Below are positions 11,710 to 24,379 of a stretch of DNA of 64,000 bases, piece after piece (position 1 is the first letter of the stretch; every line of letters starts with the position of its first letter). A program made the position numbers and the translations under genes. The stretch is from the NCBI GenBank assembly GCA_025667525.1, contig CM046877.1:292512364-292576363 (forward strand), written 5' to 3'. The notes below the pieces were generated by a model, which ran no database searches, had not been told where the DNA came from, and saw only the letters and a program-made list of their open reading frames with translations. The DNA is from Glebionis coronaria. Taxonomy: Eukaryota > Streptophyta > Magnoliopsida > Asterales > Asteraceae.

Positions 11710-13386
11710 ACACTTCCAACCAATCCATTATGCTAGCAAGACAATGACGGGGGCTCAATTGCATTATACGACAACCGAAAAAGAGCTTTTAGCTGTTGTC
11801 TATGCTTTTGAAAATTTCGCCCCTATCTTGTTTTATCCACCACCATTGTATACACGGACCATTCCGCGTTGAAGTACTTGATGACTAAGCACGACTCTAA
11901 GCCAAGACTTATTCGCTGGGTTTTACTCCTTCAAGAATTTAACATTGAAATTCGTGACAAGAAGGGAGCTGAAAACCTAGCCGCGGATCATCTAAGTAGA
12001 CTTGAGGATCCTTATCAAGGGGATCATCCGAACAAAGAGATCAATGACTCTTTTCCCCTTGAGACCTTAATGTCTATAAATTCCAATCTTCATGACACCC
12101 CGTGGTTTGCCGACATTGCAAACTACTTAGCGGGTGGTGTTCTCATCAAAGGGTTAACATCCCAACAAAAGAAAAAGTTCTTAAACGATGTTAAGACTTA
12201 CTTTTGGGATGACCCTTTTCTCTTCAAACAATGCGCTGATTTGATTATTTGCTGATGTGTTGACGGACCGGCAGCTTTAGACATTCTCGAGGCTTGCCAC
12301 AAAGGACCCACCGGTGGTCACTTTGGTCCCAACTATACCGCAAAGAAAGTGTTTGACTCTGGATTTTATTGGCCCACCATTTATCGTGACACTCACGAGA
12401 TGGTTAAGCATTGTGATGCTTGCCAACGCCAAGGCAAGATCACACATAAAGATGAGATGCCTCAAAATTTCATACAAGAATGTGAAATATTTGATGTATG
12501 GGGCATCGACTTTATGGGGCCATTTCCATCATCTAAAGGGAACAAGTACACCCTCGTAGTCGTTGACTACGTTTCTAAATGGGTTGAAGCCAAGTCTCTC
12601 CCTACGAACGATGCGAGGGTGGTTGTGAACTTTTTGAAGAAGCTTTTTGCTCGATTCGATGTTCCTCGTGCTATAATCAGTGACCGCGGGACTCATTTTT
12701 GCAATGATCAATTTGCAAGAGCCATGGCTAAGTATGGTGTCAATCACCGTCTTTCCACCGCTTATCATCCCCAAACTAATGGGCAAGCCGAGATATCCAA
12801 CCGTGGATTGAATCGAATTCTGGAACGTACTGTGGGAGAGCATCGTGCCTCGTGGGCCGATAAGTTAGATGATGCTTTGTGGGCTTTCCGTACCGCTTAC
12901 AAGACCCCGATTGGTTATACACCTTATCGTCTTGTGTACGGGAAAGCATGCCACCTCCCTATCGAGCTGGAACATAAGGCATACTAGGCCTTGAAGAGGG
13001 CTAACTTCGACATCAACAAAGCCGGTGATCTTTGCAAGATTCAACTCAACGAGCTTAATGAATTGAGGAATGAAGCTTACGAGAACTCATTGATCTACAA
13101 GGAGAAGACAAAGATCATCCATGATGCAAGGATTAAGAACCGACAGTTCCACGTTGGTGATCAAGTCTTACTTTTTAACTCTCGGATGAAGATCTTCTCG
13201 GGCAAGTTGAAGAGCCGCTGGTCTGGTCCATTCACCATCGCCAAAGTCTTTCCCTATGGAACCATTGAGCTTTCTCAGCCAAATGGGCCCAATTTTAAGG
13301 TGAATGGCCAGCGTTTGAAGTTGTACTTTGGTGAGGACATCTCTCATGAGATGATTCCATCCCTCACCACATTTCCCATGAACTAG
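11700..13386 (+). pseudogene. pol: Element B RNase H remainder and integrase (broken)
   Basis: Continues pol after the frameshift. Compared with element C there is a further 1-nt loss near 11815 (a run of four A instead of five). RNase H and the linker are readable at 11869-12252. A stop at 12253-12255 replaces the Gln of the RQCVDG motif. Integrase follows: HHCC (12290-12430), DFMGPFPSS near 12507, SDRGTHFCN near 12680, [12 protein letters not shown] near 12783, a TAG at 12985-12987 in place of a Trp codon, then the C-terminal [16 protein letters not shown] domain ending TFPMN at 13386. There is no chromodomain. Non-functional as written. Confidence 0.9.
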
Positions 13387-15362
13387 TTTCGGGACCGAGT
13401 CAGGCTCGTGACTCGATTAACAAAAACAAGCGCTCCTCGGGAGGCAACCCGAGTATCTATCCCCCCTTTCCGTTTTTCATCCTAAGTGTAGGGGAGCTAT
13501 ATAGGTTGCTTGTGTTTGTATGGTGATGTGATTACAGGGATAAGTGCACTTTTGGAATCTTTGAAGAACCGTGCTCCCATGTTATCCGCAAATCCGGTTC
13601 TATCTCTCAACTATCGTGATTCAATTTTCTTCATACTCACATTTAAATTGATCACTTTAGTTGTCTCCTCCTTAGCTTGATTTAACCAACGTGCACAATG
13701 TCATAAGTGTAGGGGAGACTTTTCCCACATGCTTAAACATTGAGGACAATGACTATCTTAAGTGTAGGGGAGACTTCTATCGAAGTTATAAGTGGACTTT
13801 TCCATTATAATGCCTTCATTTAACCGGAAAATCACTTTTTTCGGCATTTTTCAAATTTTTAATTAACTTTGGCCATATAGTCGTAATTTAAAATTTTTTA
13901 TGTCTTTTATTGCCTTCCTTTTATCGTTGCTTCCATATGTATATATCGCATAATAAAGTCTAAAATAAAAGAAAAATCAAAAATATTAATAAAGTGGTGT
14001 AGCTAGTTTAGAAGTGTTTGATATATTAGGCCCGTTGTAATTATTTTGACTCAACCCGAATAGACTTATCCAAGTTTATTCTAGCAAGTATCCTTAACCA
14101 TGTAGACCTTAATTGGTTTATTAGGCTAAGCATCCACGAGTCTCATTACTTGAGATTTTAAATTATGGAGAACGAGAAATGATAGAGTCAATTATAAGTC
14201 GGTAATCTTGCATAAGCACACTTGGTGTAATTATTAGCTTTTCCTCCCATCACTTGTAAATAAATAATTGCAGTAAGTAAGGTCGTATGGTCTGAAAAAT
14301 TACTTAGCTTCTAGCCCAAGATCGTTTAAAAGTTGCTCGGTATTAATTAGAGTTCATAGCCAAGGCATAACTATTGAAACGGGACGCGAAGATTGGCGAG
14401 TCCGAAAAGGCCCTAATAAGGCATGAGGATTCCATTTTGTTGCTAAAGATCCAAGATGATGTGAAGTATCATTATTCCAAAATCAATATGAAGGATCAAG
14501 ATACACGACGAAAAGCAATTACTCCCATAAAGATCATGGAGAAATCTATCCGAAAAGACCCTAACAAGGTATGAGGATGAATAGATCCAAGTCCGAAAAG
14601 GAGGCGGATCGTTGTATATCCAAGTCCCAAATAAGGATTGAAGAAATAATGAAGAAGTCGTGGTCAACATTTGAAGAAAATATCTCAACTACTCTAAGTG
14701 AAGATATACTCTATATATGAAGAGAAGACCATAATTTCAAGAACGTCTTCTCAAGATTTGAAGTATGAAGTAAATGCCAAACATCGGTCCGAGAAAGGTC
14801 TCAAATCGTGAAGCGAGTTATGCCATGATATGAACTTTATGAGGTCTTGAGAAGCAGTTTTAAAAGATTTTGTTGTTTAGCTAACTATGGATTAGATCGT
14901 CCTACTTTATTTTCAGCCTAAATAAACTATCGAAATAAGTCAAACAATGCATCCTCATGATCATTCAAGACAACAATAAAATATAAGAGATACACCTAGG
15001 AATAAGGGAGTTTAAGCGTATAATTAAGCCATGTGTGTAAGTGTTTGTTTTGCTAACTTATAATAACAATGATCTCGTTTTTAAGCTTAGTGTGGGGAAC
15101 GTGAAACTTGAGGGTGATAAATCTTCGCAGCACCAAAGCCCTAATGTAATTCTTAGATCTCTTTGCGAGTTATTTCCATATAGCTATTTCCATGTGAAAA
15201 TAGTTTCTATCCCTTTTATTTCATTCAAGCTTTTATTTCTCTTTAGTAGTAGTAGTAGTTTTCGTTAATAAGGCCAAGGTTGATTGATTATGAGAAAAGT
15301 GTAAATTTGCTTTGTCACTAAGCGTTGCATGAGGGCATGGCAATGGTCAAGTGTAGGGGATT
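13387..15362 (+). other. Element B downstream non-coding region with hairpins and PPT
   Basis: Nearly 2 kb without a convincing gene; no env-like frame is visible. Contents: a post-stop stem-loop at 13396-13415 (CGAGTC...GACTCG), a second at 13436-13455 (CTCGGG...CCCGAG), three PPT-like copies of AAGTGTAGGGG (about 13484, 13707, 13761), a CATTG-AGGA-CAATG stem-loop at 13734-13751, a TAG triplet run near 15248, a stem-loop at 15323-15345, and the true PPT AAGTGTAGGGGATT touching the 3' LTR. The same order occurs in element C. Confidence 0.75.
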
Positions 15363-16814
15363 TTATAGGTGTGAAAACACCCATCCTTTTACCACTTATT
15401 TCTTGCTAAAACGAGACCAAAATGCGTATTTAATATCATTTGTTTGGAATTATGCGTGGTTTGTGTGTTTGTTGTGTTTTCAGAGGCAACCGGATAAATA
15501 TTGAAGAAAACATGGGATTGCATGGGTTTTATCAAAGAAAAAGATGAAAAGACGAAGTCTATAGTCCAAGAGATGCAAAAGATTTGAAGTCAATGGGCCT
15601 ATTTGAAGATTTATCGAAGAAAAGGAAAAAAGATGGAAGATTTATATATGCGAAGAACTCAAGTCTATTAAATGAAGAAATTAAAAGACGAGTTGAATTT
15701 ATTCGTCGACAAATCCCGAATCGAAGTCGAAAACGTCAACTTTACTGAAAAGACGAGAAGACAAAAAGAAAGGAAGAAAGCCCACTCACCAACCAACTCA
15801 AGGCCTATAAATAGGAGACCTCCTTCACAACTTGAAAACTAGTCTTCATTTTCTGTTTTTCCTTCTTCCTGTTTCGTAGGAAAAACCAACACCACTAGGG
15901 TGTTTGGTGATTTTTATTGTCCTTTGATCTTGTAAGTTTAATCTTTCCTTTTGATTGTTTAAACCTTAATCTTTCAATACAATCTTTCATTTAATCTTGT
16001 TCTTTCTTTTCTTGTTGATTCATAGTTCTAAGTTTTTATTTTATTGATTTTGATCTTTAAAAACAAGTAAGTTTTGTGTTTTTGTTGATTTGGTTTGGTG
16101 TTTATCATTAGTAGGTGATTAGTGGTTAGTTTGATTGAATCCTTAGATTTATTTTGGTTGATTTTGGTAAAATTTCGTGTTGTTAAGTTCCCCTGTTCTT
16201 CGCACTTCTGTTTCATCTCCCCAGATTCCGAATGAACTAATCATTCCGAACCAAGGATTTAAACAAATTATTCTGAACCAAGGCTTTTGTTAAAATTATT
16301 CTGAACCAAGGGTTGTAGTGAAAACATTCCGAATGAGCATGATTATTCAAAGTCAACATTTATTCCGCATGAACTATTTATTCCGAGTGAGTGTTTATTC
16401 CGAATAAGCAAGTTTTTTCGCATCAGCACAATATTCCGAGTAAGCCCATTATTCCGAACCAAGGAATTTTATTCCAAATGAATTTTCTGTTTTAGTTATT
16501 CCGAACCAACAAATTATTCCGGATCAATCTTTATTCCGGATGAAGAAGTATTCCGAATGAAGCATTATTATTCCGAGTCAGTAGTTTTTCCGAGTGAACA
16601 TGTTATTCCGAATGAAGAATCTTTCCGGATGAAGCCTACATTCCAAATAAGCAAGTTTTCCGAATGAGCAAGTTTTCCGCATGAAGGGTTTATTCCGAGT
16701 CAACATATTATTCCGGATCAACCATTTTATTCCGAGTAAAGCTGATTATTCCGCATGAGCAATCTTATTCCGAGTGAACGTTTTTATCCCGAATAAAGGT
16801 TTATTCCACATGAG
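15363..16814 (+). repeat. Element B 3' LTR, left piece
   Basis: Matches 5751-7200 of the 5' LTR, including the TATA box at 15806-15813 and the ATTCCG array. The first two bases are TT instead of TG. It is cut at 16814 by element C; 16810-16814 is the left ATGAG target duplication. Confidence 0.9.
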
Positions 16815-17274
16815 TGATAGGTGTGAAAACACCCATCCTTTTACCATTTATTTCTGGCTAAAACAAGACCAAAACACGTATTTAATATCATTTGTTTGGA
16901 ATTATGCGTGGTTTTTGTGTTTATTGTGTTTTCAGAGTCAACCGGCAGAATATTGAAGAAAATATGGGATTGCACGGGTTTTATCGAGGAAAAAGACTCA
17001 AGACGAAGCCTATTGTCCAAGAGATGTAAAAGATTTGAAGTCATTGTGCCTATTTGAAGATTTATCAAAGAATAGAGCCAAAGATGGAAGATTCATATAT
17101 GTCGAAGAACTCGAGTCTATTAAACAAAAGATTATAAGACGAGTTGGAATTATTCACCGACACTTCTCAAAATCCAAAGTCGGAAACGTTTATTTAAAGA
17201 AACGTGAAGACTAAAGAAGAAAGAAGAAAAGAAGCCCAAACCAAAGCCCATTCACAAGCCCACCATCACACGCC

Positions 17275-17282
17275 TATAAATA
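17275..17282 (+). promoter_or_regulatory. TATA box of element C 5' LTR
   Basis: TATAAATA in ACGCCTATAAATAGGAC; duplicated at 26782-26789 in the 3' LTR. A CTCTCT-rich stretch, common in plant leaders, follows at 17335-17395. Confidence 0.72.
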
Positions 17283-17859
17283 GGACTTTACTTCACAAAA
17301 ATGGGGAGAGAGTTAGTTGTAGTTTTTAGTTTTTCATTCTCTCTAATTTTAGAGAGAGAAAGTTCTAAACTTTCTCTCACTAGTTTTCATCTTTCTTTCC
17401 TTCAAGATCAAACTTTTGTATTGTTTTTCATTAATAAAGTTTTAATTCAAGCTCTTAATCTTTATTCTCCTTCTACCTTTCTTTGATTTTGATTCACTTT
17501 TGGTACGAATTACTTATGATCCGTGTTGTTCATCTATGTTTTCGTGCTTAAAAATTTAATCTTTTTATGTTTCCTTAAGTTTCTATATGAATAAGCTCTA
17601 AGATCTTTGTGCTTATTGGCTTATTTGTTAATTTAGCTTATTTACTTTTTAAAGTTTTCATAAAAAGTTCATCTTTTTATTATTTGATTTAAAAGTTTGC
17701 TTAATATAAGTTTAGATAAGTTGTTATTTGAGCTTATTTGATTTGTGTTTATTAGATTCGTGCTAGTTTTGGAGTTAGCTTATTCCATAAGCTTAACACC
17801 TTGCATAAAGTTTCGGATCAAATAGGCATCAGAAAGGGTTATAAACCCCTTTTCGATTG

Positions 17860-18195
17860 GGTCATTCCGACCAGCACACCAGCACCTTATTCCGATCGCA
17901 GTGATCGGAAAAGGGTTTTCGTATTCCGATTGTAGCTTATTTCGAATATTCAGATCTGAACCTTTAGTTCCAGCATTCTGATTTGCATGTTTTTAGATAT
18001 TCCGATTGTACTAGTTTTGTGTTATTCCGATCTGGGTAACTTAATCATGTTCCGATTGGTGACCTTTGTTTATATTCCGACTGGTGGAGTTTTGTAGTAT
18101 TCTGATCAACTCATTTCCAACATTCCGATCACCAGATCGGAATATATTCCGATCTGGACCTATTTTGCCACATTCCGATTTGGATTTTCCGCTTG
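17860..18195 (+). repeat. ATTCCGATC-type repeat array in element C LTR
   Basis: About 15 copies of ATTCCGAT(C/T) with irregular spacing, some paired with inverted GATCGGAA copies (for example 17893-17911). The core is shared with B's array but the tail is GATC/GATT rather than GAATGAG. It is repeated at 27350-27695 in the 3' LTR. Confidence 0.75.
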
Positions 18196-18494
18196 TTTAA
18201 ATTTCTTGTTCTTACAAAGTTTCCAAGTGTTAGTTTTATTAAGTGTTCAAGTATTTTTCTAAGCCTTAATTTAAGTTTTCAAGCATTTAGTTTTAACTTG
18301 TCAATTTAGTTTAAATCTTTTAAAGCTTTAATTTTACTCTTCGACACTTACTTAATTGTTATTAGTTTAAATTAGATAAACAAACCAACACCTTTTTATT
18401 AACCAAGAACAAATCATTCCACTTAGAACCGTGATCAATTCGAGAGGATACCGAGATTAAATCTTGAACCCCATACAAAACGCATACATTAAAA

Positions 18495-18509
18495 TGGCGC
18501 TGTTGCCGG
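18495..18509 (+). other. Element C primer-binding site (tRNA-Asp type)
   Basis: TGGCGCTGTTGCCGG, three bases after the LTR, one mismatch from the complement of the plant tRNA-Asp 3' end. Confidence 0.83.
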
Positions 18510-18705
18510 CTCTTCTCGTTAAGATCAACAGTTTTTGTGAGAACTTGCATTTTGGGATCCGTTCCCCGTGAACGTTACTTTTTCATAAAAAATTTCAAAA
18601 ACACAAAAAAATTATAAAATTTTCAAAAATCCTAAAAATTAAAAAAACATAAAAACCAAAAATATTTTTGCTTTGTTTTTGCCTTGTTAGTTCTTTTGCA
18701 GGTGC

Positions 18706-19659
18706 ATGCGTACACGATCAACGTCTTATCAAGAGCCCGAGCCTCTCGAAGACTTAGACATGGCCGGTGTACAAAACAACAACAATAACCCACCTCTCAA
18801 CAATAATAACAACAACAATAACAATCCTCCTCTTAACAACAATGAGCCTCTACCGGATAATCGCCCGATGATTGAACTTCTGCAAGCACATGTAGATGGT
18901 AACGATGATCCAATTGTCATACCCGCGATTGCAGCCAACAACTTTGAGCTCAAATCCGGCTTTATCCAGATGGTCTCTGCTCAACCATTCTTGGGGCGTA
19001 CCATTGATGATCCACATGACCACATCAAAAGATTCCTGCAACTCACGAATACGGTCAAATTCAATGGTGTTCCACAAGAGGTAATCCGTTTACAACTTTT
19101 TCCCTTTTCTTTAGAGGGACAAGCCCAGCATTGGCTTGCTAAGGAACCGCCACAAAGTATTCTGACGTGGACGGATTTGGAGACCAAATTTATCAACTAC
19201 TTTTTCCCACCCTCTCGTACTACCGCTTTGCGGAATGAAATCATTAATTTTGAACAAAAAAACGATGAGTCTTTTAGTGAATCTTGGGACCGTTTCAAAG
19301 ATCTTTTAAGAAAGTGCCCACAACATGGTTTTACCAAAGTGCACCAAATTAATACTTTTTATAATGGTTTAAGCATGAATGACCAAGATTCACTAAACAG
19401 TGCCTCAGGGGGTAATATTTTGGCTAAGACTTCTAATGCCGCTTGGGATATTATTGAAAATAAGTCTCGTGTGAAAACCAAGAGTGTTCGGACCAATGTC
19501 GCTAGTGCTAGTACTAGTGACAGTGATAAGCGACTTGACAAAATTACTACGCTTCTTGAATCGCTTGTTACCCACACCGCGAACAACACCAACAACATCA
19601 ATGCTAAAAACGCTCAAGACGCTCAAGTCAATGCTGTTAGCCAACCATGTGAGATATGA
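18706..19659 (+). CDS. gag: Element C Gag (capsid part), ending in UGA at the zinc knuckle
   Basis: 317 codons from ATG 18706, starting MRTRSTSYQEPEPLED with an Asn-rich run at residues 25-47. The capsid region spans about 65-250 (LQLFPFSLEGQAQHWLAKEP, NTFYNGLSMNDQDSLNSASG). It resembles element D's gag more than B's. The frame ends with UGA at 19657-19659, the same knuckle Cys position as in B: upstream Cys present, then GGPHSY in frame. A second in-frame stop, TAG at 19711-19713, follows before pol continues in the same frame. Confidence 0.88.
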   Translation: MRTRSTSYQEPEPLEDLDMAGVQNNNNNPPLNNNNNNNNNPPLNNNEPLPDNRPMIELLQAHVDGNDDPIVIPAIAANNFELKSGFIQMVSAQPFLGRTIDDPHDHIKRFLQLTNTVKFNGVPQEVIRLQLFPFSLEGQAQHWLAKEPPQSILTWTDLETKFINYFFPPSRTTALRNEIINFEQKNDESFSESWDRFKDLLRKCPQHGFTKVHQINTFYNGLSMNDQDSLNSASGGNILAKTSNAAWDIIENKSRVKTKSVRTNVASASTSDSDKRLDKITTLLESLVTHTANNTNNINAKNAQDAQVNAVSQPCEI

Positions 19660-22600
19660 GGGGGCCCTCACTCTTACACAACTTATACCACCACCCAATA
19701 CTACCCTTCTTAGAATGTGAATGCAGCATACGGCACCTATCCTCCGGCCGCTTATCAAGCTCGTCCTCAAGGTGACCGCAAATTGCTTAGCTACCGTTCC
19801 AACAACTTTCTTTCTCCGCCCGGTTTTACTCCTAATAACCCAAACCAACAACAAAACCTCAATCTCCCTCCTCAACAACAACAACCTCGTGGACCATACA
19901 TACCACCTCACAAACAACCACATCCACCTCAACGAAACAACCAAGTTTACCAGCAACCTGCTTATCAACCACCCGCATACAATGCTCCTCCCAACCAACC
20001 CACCACATTACACCAAGACATTGGAACCTACATGAGGACTAACGATGTGATCGTGGAAAATCTCCAACGGGAAGTGCTCAACTTGAAAGCAGACCTGGTG
20101 AAACAAGGGAACGATCTGAGAGCTGATATGAGAAACACTTTAGATAGTCAAACGAATGACTTAAAGAACATGATGGCTAGTTTCTTCCAAGGTAATCAAC
20201 CCTCTTCTTCGGGTACTCTTCCGAGTAACACCGTTGCAAATCCAAGAGGGGAGATGAAAGCAATCACCACTCGCAGTGGCAAAGGTACCAAGGAACCCGA
20301 GCTTCCTATACCTCCACCGGTGATTGTGACTAAGGAAAACGAGTCACCTGCTCCTATTACCCAACCTTCTACTTCCCTAATTTCTCCACCTCTTACTTCT
20401 ACCCCTCCTCCACCCAAGGATGTGAGTGATCCTTCGATCCCAAAGACTTCCTCTTCTTCCGATATACCTTATCCATCAAGGTTGAGGAAAGAGAAGCTCA
20501 AAAGCAAGGATGATATTCAAGTTTCGAACTTTCTAAAAATGTTTAAACAATTGAATTTCAACATCTCCTTTGCTGAGACTCTCGCTCACATGCCTAAGTA
20601 TGCGAAAATGTTCAAAGATCTTCTTAGCGACAAGGAGAAGCTTCTTGATATTGCTAATACCCAACTTAATGAGAATTGCTCTGCAGTGCTCTTAAGGAAA
20701 TTGCCAACCAAGCTTGGTGATCCGGGTCGTTTCTTAATCCCTTGCAACTTCCCGGGAATAGAGAATTGCACGGCCCTCGCCGATCTAGGTGCCAGTATTA
20801 ACTTAATGCCTTTAAGTGTTTGGAAGCAATTATCTCTCCCTGAGCCAGTCCCCACCAAAATGAATTTGGAATTAGCTAACCGTACGGTTGCTTATCCAGT
20901 GGGGATAGCCGAAGACGTCTTTGTAGGAGTCGACAAATTCACTTTTCCTGCCGATTTCGTCGTCATCGACTACGAGATAGACCCTCGTGTGCCATTAATT
21001 GTTGGTCGTCCATTCCTGAGGACCGGTCGCACTCTCATCGATGTTGAAGCCGGTGAGCTTATCATGAGAGTGGGTGACGATAAAATCGTCTTCAACATGG
21101 GAAAGTTGTCTAAACAGCCTTATTCTAACGAGAGTGTTAATTGTATTGACGTTCTTGATGAGGCTTGTGAAGAACACTTCAAAGATGCTTGCAAAAGTAT
21201 TCCTACCTCTCTTCCCAATGTCGAGACCATTTCCTCTATCGATTCATCACTATCTCTATTTGGAGAAAGTGATTTCCTTTGGAAAGATTTGGAAGCCACC
21301 ATGGGAGATGTGAACTTAGCTAATGACGATTCTCCCACCAATTGGGATGAAGATCTCCGCCTCATTGAGAACCTTCTTAAAGAAGACAATCTTTCTCCAC
21401 CATCTCCCACGGTTATTGCTATCGATGCTCCGACTTTGAAAACGCCTCCCATCGACAATCCTCCGGATTTAGAACTTAAGGAGTTGTCGCCCCATCTCGG
21501 TTACGTGTTCCTTGAAGAAAACAAGAAGTCGCCTGTCATCATCGCGAAGGACTTGAAAGAAGAAGAGAAATCTCGCCTCATCGCCGTGCTTAAAGATCAT
21601 AAGAAGGCAATTGCTTGGAAAATTTCTGATATCCGCGGAATTGATCCGAACTTTTGTACTCACAAGATTCTCATGGAAGATGACTTTAAACCCGCAATCC
21701 AGAGCCAAAGAAGGGTTAATCCTAGAATTCATGACGTCATCAAACAAGAGGTTATCAAACTTGTTGATGCCGGCTTGATTTACCCTATTTCGGATTCGCC
21801 GTGGGTAAGTCCCGTCCATTGGGTACCCAAGAAGGGCGGAATAACCGTTGTTTCCAATGAACACAACGAGTTGATTCCCACTCGTCTCGTTACTGGGTGG
21901 AGAGTTTGTATTGATTATCGCAAGCTCAATGATGCCACGAGAAAATATCACTTTCCTCTTCCTTTCATGGATCAAATGCTCGAGCGTCTTGCGGGTAATG
22001 ATTATTACTGCTTTTTAGATGGTTTCTCCGGGTATTTTCAAATTCCTATCGATCCCAAGGACCAAGAAAAGACCACATTCACTTGTCCCTATGGAACATT
22101 TGCTTACAAACGCATGCCTTTTGGTTTATGTAATGCTCCTGGGACGTTCCAAAGGTGTATCATGGCTATCTTCCATGACATGGTGGAAGACACTATGGAA
22201 GTATTCATGGATGATTTTTCCGTTTATGGCGATTCTTTCTCTGCTTGCCTTGCCAATTTAGAGCATATGCTTAAGCGGTGTGAAGACACTCGCCTTGTTC
22301 TTAATTGGGAAAAATGCCATTTCATGGTAAAAGAGGGCATCGTGCTAGGACACAAGATCTCCAAAGCCGATCTCGAAGTAGACCGTGCTAAAGTCGATGT
22401 TATCGCTAAGTTGCCTCCACCTTCAACCGTGAAGGGTGTGAGAAGTTTCCTTGGTAATGCGGGCTTCTACCGTCGATTCATCAAAGATTTTTCTCAAATC
22501 GCTCGCCCGATGACCCACCTCTTGGAAAAAGATACCCCTTTTATCTTTTCCAAAGAGTGTATCGAAGCCTTCAACTCGCTTAAGGATAAGCTAACTAAGG

Positions 22601-23187
22601 CACCCGTCTTGGTTACCCCTAATTGGGAGTTGCCTTTCGAGTTGATGTGCGATGCTAGTGACTTTGCTATTGGAGCGGTTCTGGGCCAAAGAGTGAACAA
22701 ACACTTCCAACCAATCCATTACGCTAGCAAGACAATGACTGGGGCTCAATTGTATTACACGAAAACCGAAAAAGAGCTTTTAGCTGTTGTCTATGCTTTT
22801 GAAAAATTTCGCCCCTATCTTGTCCTTTATACCACCATCGTGTATATCGATCATTCCGCGTTGAAGTACTTGTTGACTAAGCAAGATTCCAAACCAAGAC
22901 TTCTTCGCTGGGTTTTGCTACTCCAAGAATTTAAAATCAAAATTCGCGATAAGAAAGGAGCAGAAAACCTAGCCGCGGATCATCTCAGTAGACTTGAGGA
23001 TCCTTACCAAGGGGATCATCCGAACAAAGAAATCAATGATTCTTTTCCCCTGGAGACCTTAATGTCTATCAACTCGACTTCTAATGAAACCCCGTGGTTT
23101 GTGGATATTGCAAACTATTTGGCGGGTGGAATTCTCGTTGACGGGTTAACATCCCAACAAAAAGAAGAAGTTCTTCAAAGACATTAA
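19660..23187 (+). CDS. pol: Element C gag C-terminus, protease, RT, RNase H
   Basis: Open from 19714 to 23187 in the gag frame. Order: Pro/Gln-rich spacer, coiled-coil-like segment (about 20030-20180), TTRSGKG near 20270, protease ADLGAS near 20780, acidic linker, RT with [15 protein letters not shown] near 21795 and F-M-D-D at about 22207, RNase H with [13 protein letters not shown] (22648) and the [10 protein letters not shown] segment (22843), then the post-RNase H linker. It stops at 23187 because of an inserted base in an A/G run near 23165; element B reads through the same place. RT and RNase H motifs look intact. Stops upstream would prevent normal Gag-Pol synthesis unless read through. 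Confidence 0.9.
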
Positions 23188-24379
23188 GACTTACTTTTGG
23201 GATGACCCGTATCTTTTCAAACAATGTGCCGACTTGATTATTCGCCAATGTGTTGATGGACCGGCAGCTTTAGAAATCCTTGACGCTTGCCACAAAGGAC
23301 CCACCGGTGGTCACTTTGGTCCCAACTACACCGCCAAAAAAGTGTTTGACTCAGGATTTTATTGGCCCACCATTTACCGTGATGCTCACGATATGGTTAA
23401 ACGTTGTGATGCTTGCCAAAAACAAGGCAAGATCACACATAAAGATGAGATGCCTCAAAATTTCTTACAAGAATGTGAAATCTTTGATGTTTGGGGTATC
23501 GACTTTATGGGGCCATTCCCTTCATCTAAAGGAAACAAATACATCCTAATAGCTGTTGACTACGTTTCAGAGTGGGTTGAAGCCAAAGCTTTACCTACTA
23601 ATGACACAAGGGTGGTTTGTAACTTTTTGAAATCGCTGTTTGCTAGATTCGGTGTGCCTCGTGCCATTATTAGTGATCGCGGGACTCATTTTTGCAATGA
23701 CCAATTCACAAGAGTCATGGCTAAGTATGGTGTAAATCATCGTCTTTCCACCGCATACCACCCACAAACTAATGGCCAGGCTGAAATATCCAACCGAGGA
23801 TTAAAGCGAATTCTCGAAAGAACCGTGGGAGAGCATCGTGCCTCATGGGCTGATAAACTTGATGATGCTTTGTGGGCTTTTCGTACCACATACAAGACTC
23901 CGATTGGTTGTACACCATATCGTCTCGTGTACGGGAAAGCATGCCACCTCCCCATTGAGTTGGAGCACAAGGATTACTGGGCCTTGAAGTGGGCTAATTT
24001 TGATATCAACAAAGCCGGTGACCTACGCAAGATCCAACTCAATGAGCTGAACGAACTCCGGAATGAGGCTTATGAAAATTCTTTGATCTATAGGGAAAAC
24101 ACTAAGCTCATTCACGACTCTAAGATTAAGAACCGAGAGTTCCAAGTTGGAGACAAAGTTTTACTCTTTAACTCTCGGTTGAAAATCTTTTCGGGCAAGC
24201 TGAAATCTCGTTGGTCCGACCCATTCACCATTGCCCAAATTTTTCCATATGGTACTCTCGAGCTCGCTCAACCTAATGGACCTAATTTTAAGGTGAATGG
24301 CCAACGAGTGAAGTTGTACTTTGGTGAGTACATCTCTCAAGAGATGATTCCATCCCTCACCACGTTCCCCATGAACTAA
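23188..24379 (+). pseudogene. pol: Element C integrase (out of frame with upstream pol)
   Basis: Continuation of pol in another frame after the break near 23165; open from about 23234 to the stop at 24379. HHCC zinc domain ([14 protein letters not shown] to CDACQKQ, 23286-23424), DDE core with DFMGPFPSS (about 23501), SDRGTHFCN (about 23672) and [12 protein letters not shown] (about 23775), then a C-terminal domain with [15 protein letters not shown] and GTLELAQ motifs, ending TFPMN. All catalytic residues seem present. No chromodomain. Only the single frameshift separates it from the rest of pol. Confidence 0.88.

Larger units (their letters stand above)
16815..18491 (+). repeat. Element C 5' LTR
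   Basis: From TGATAGGTGTG to CGCATACATTA, matched by 26322-28002. The first few hundred bases and the last 90 bases resemble element B's LTR; the middle differs. The TATA box is at 17275-17282. Confidence 0.93.

Noticed and set aside
19405..19998. 197-aa minus-strand frame over element C gag
   Set aside because: Antisense shadow of the gag-pol reading frame with no recognisable domain; a similar antisense frame is not kept in element B.
21469..21975. 168-aa minus-strand frame over RT
   Set aside because: Antisense of the conserved RT region; openness follows from codon bias of the sense gene.
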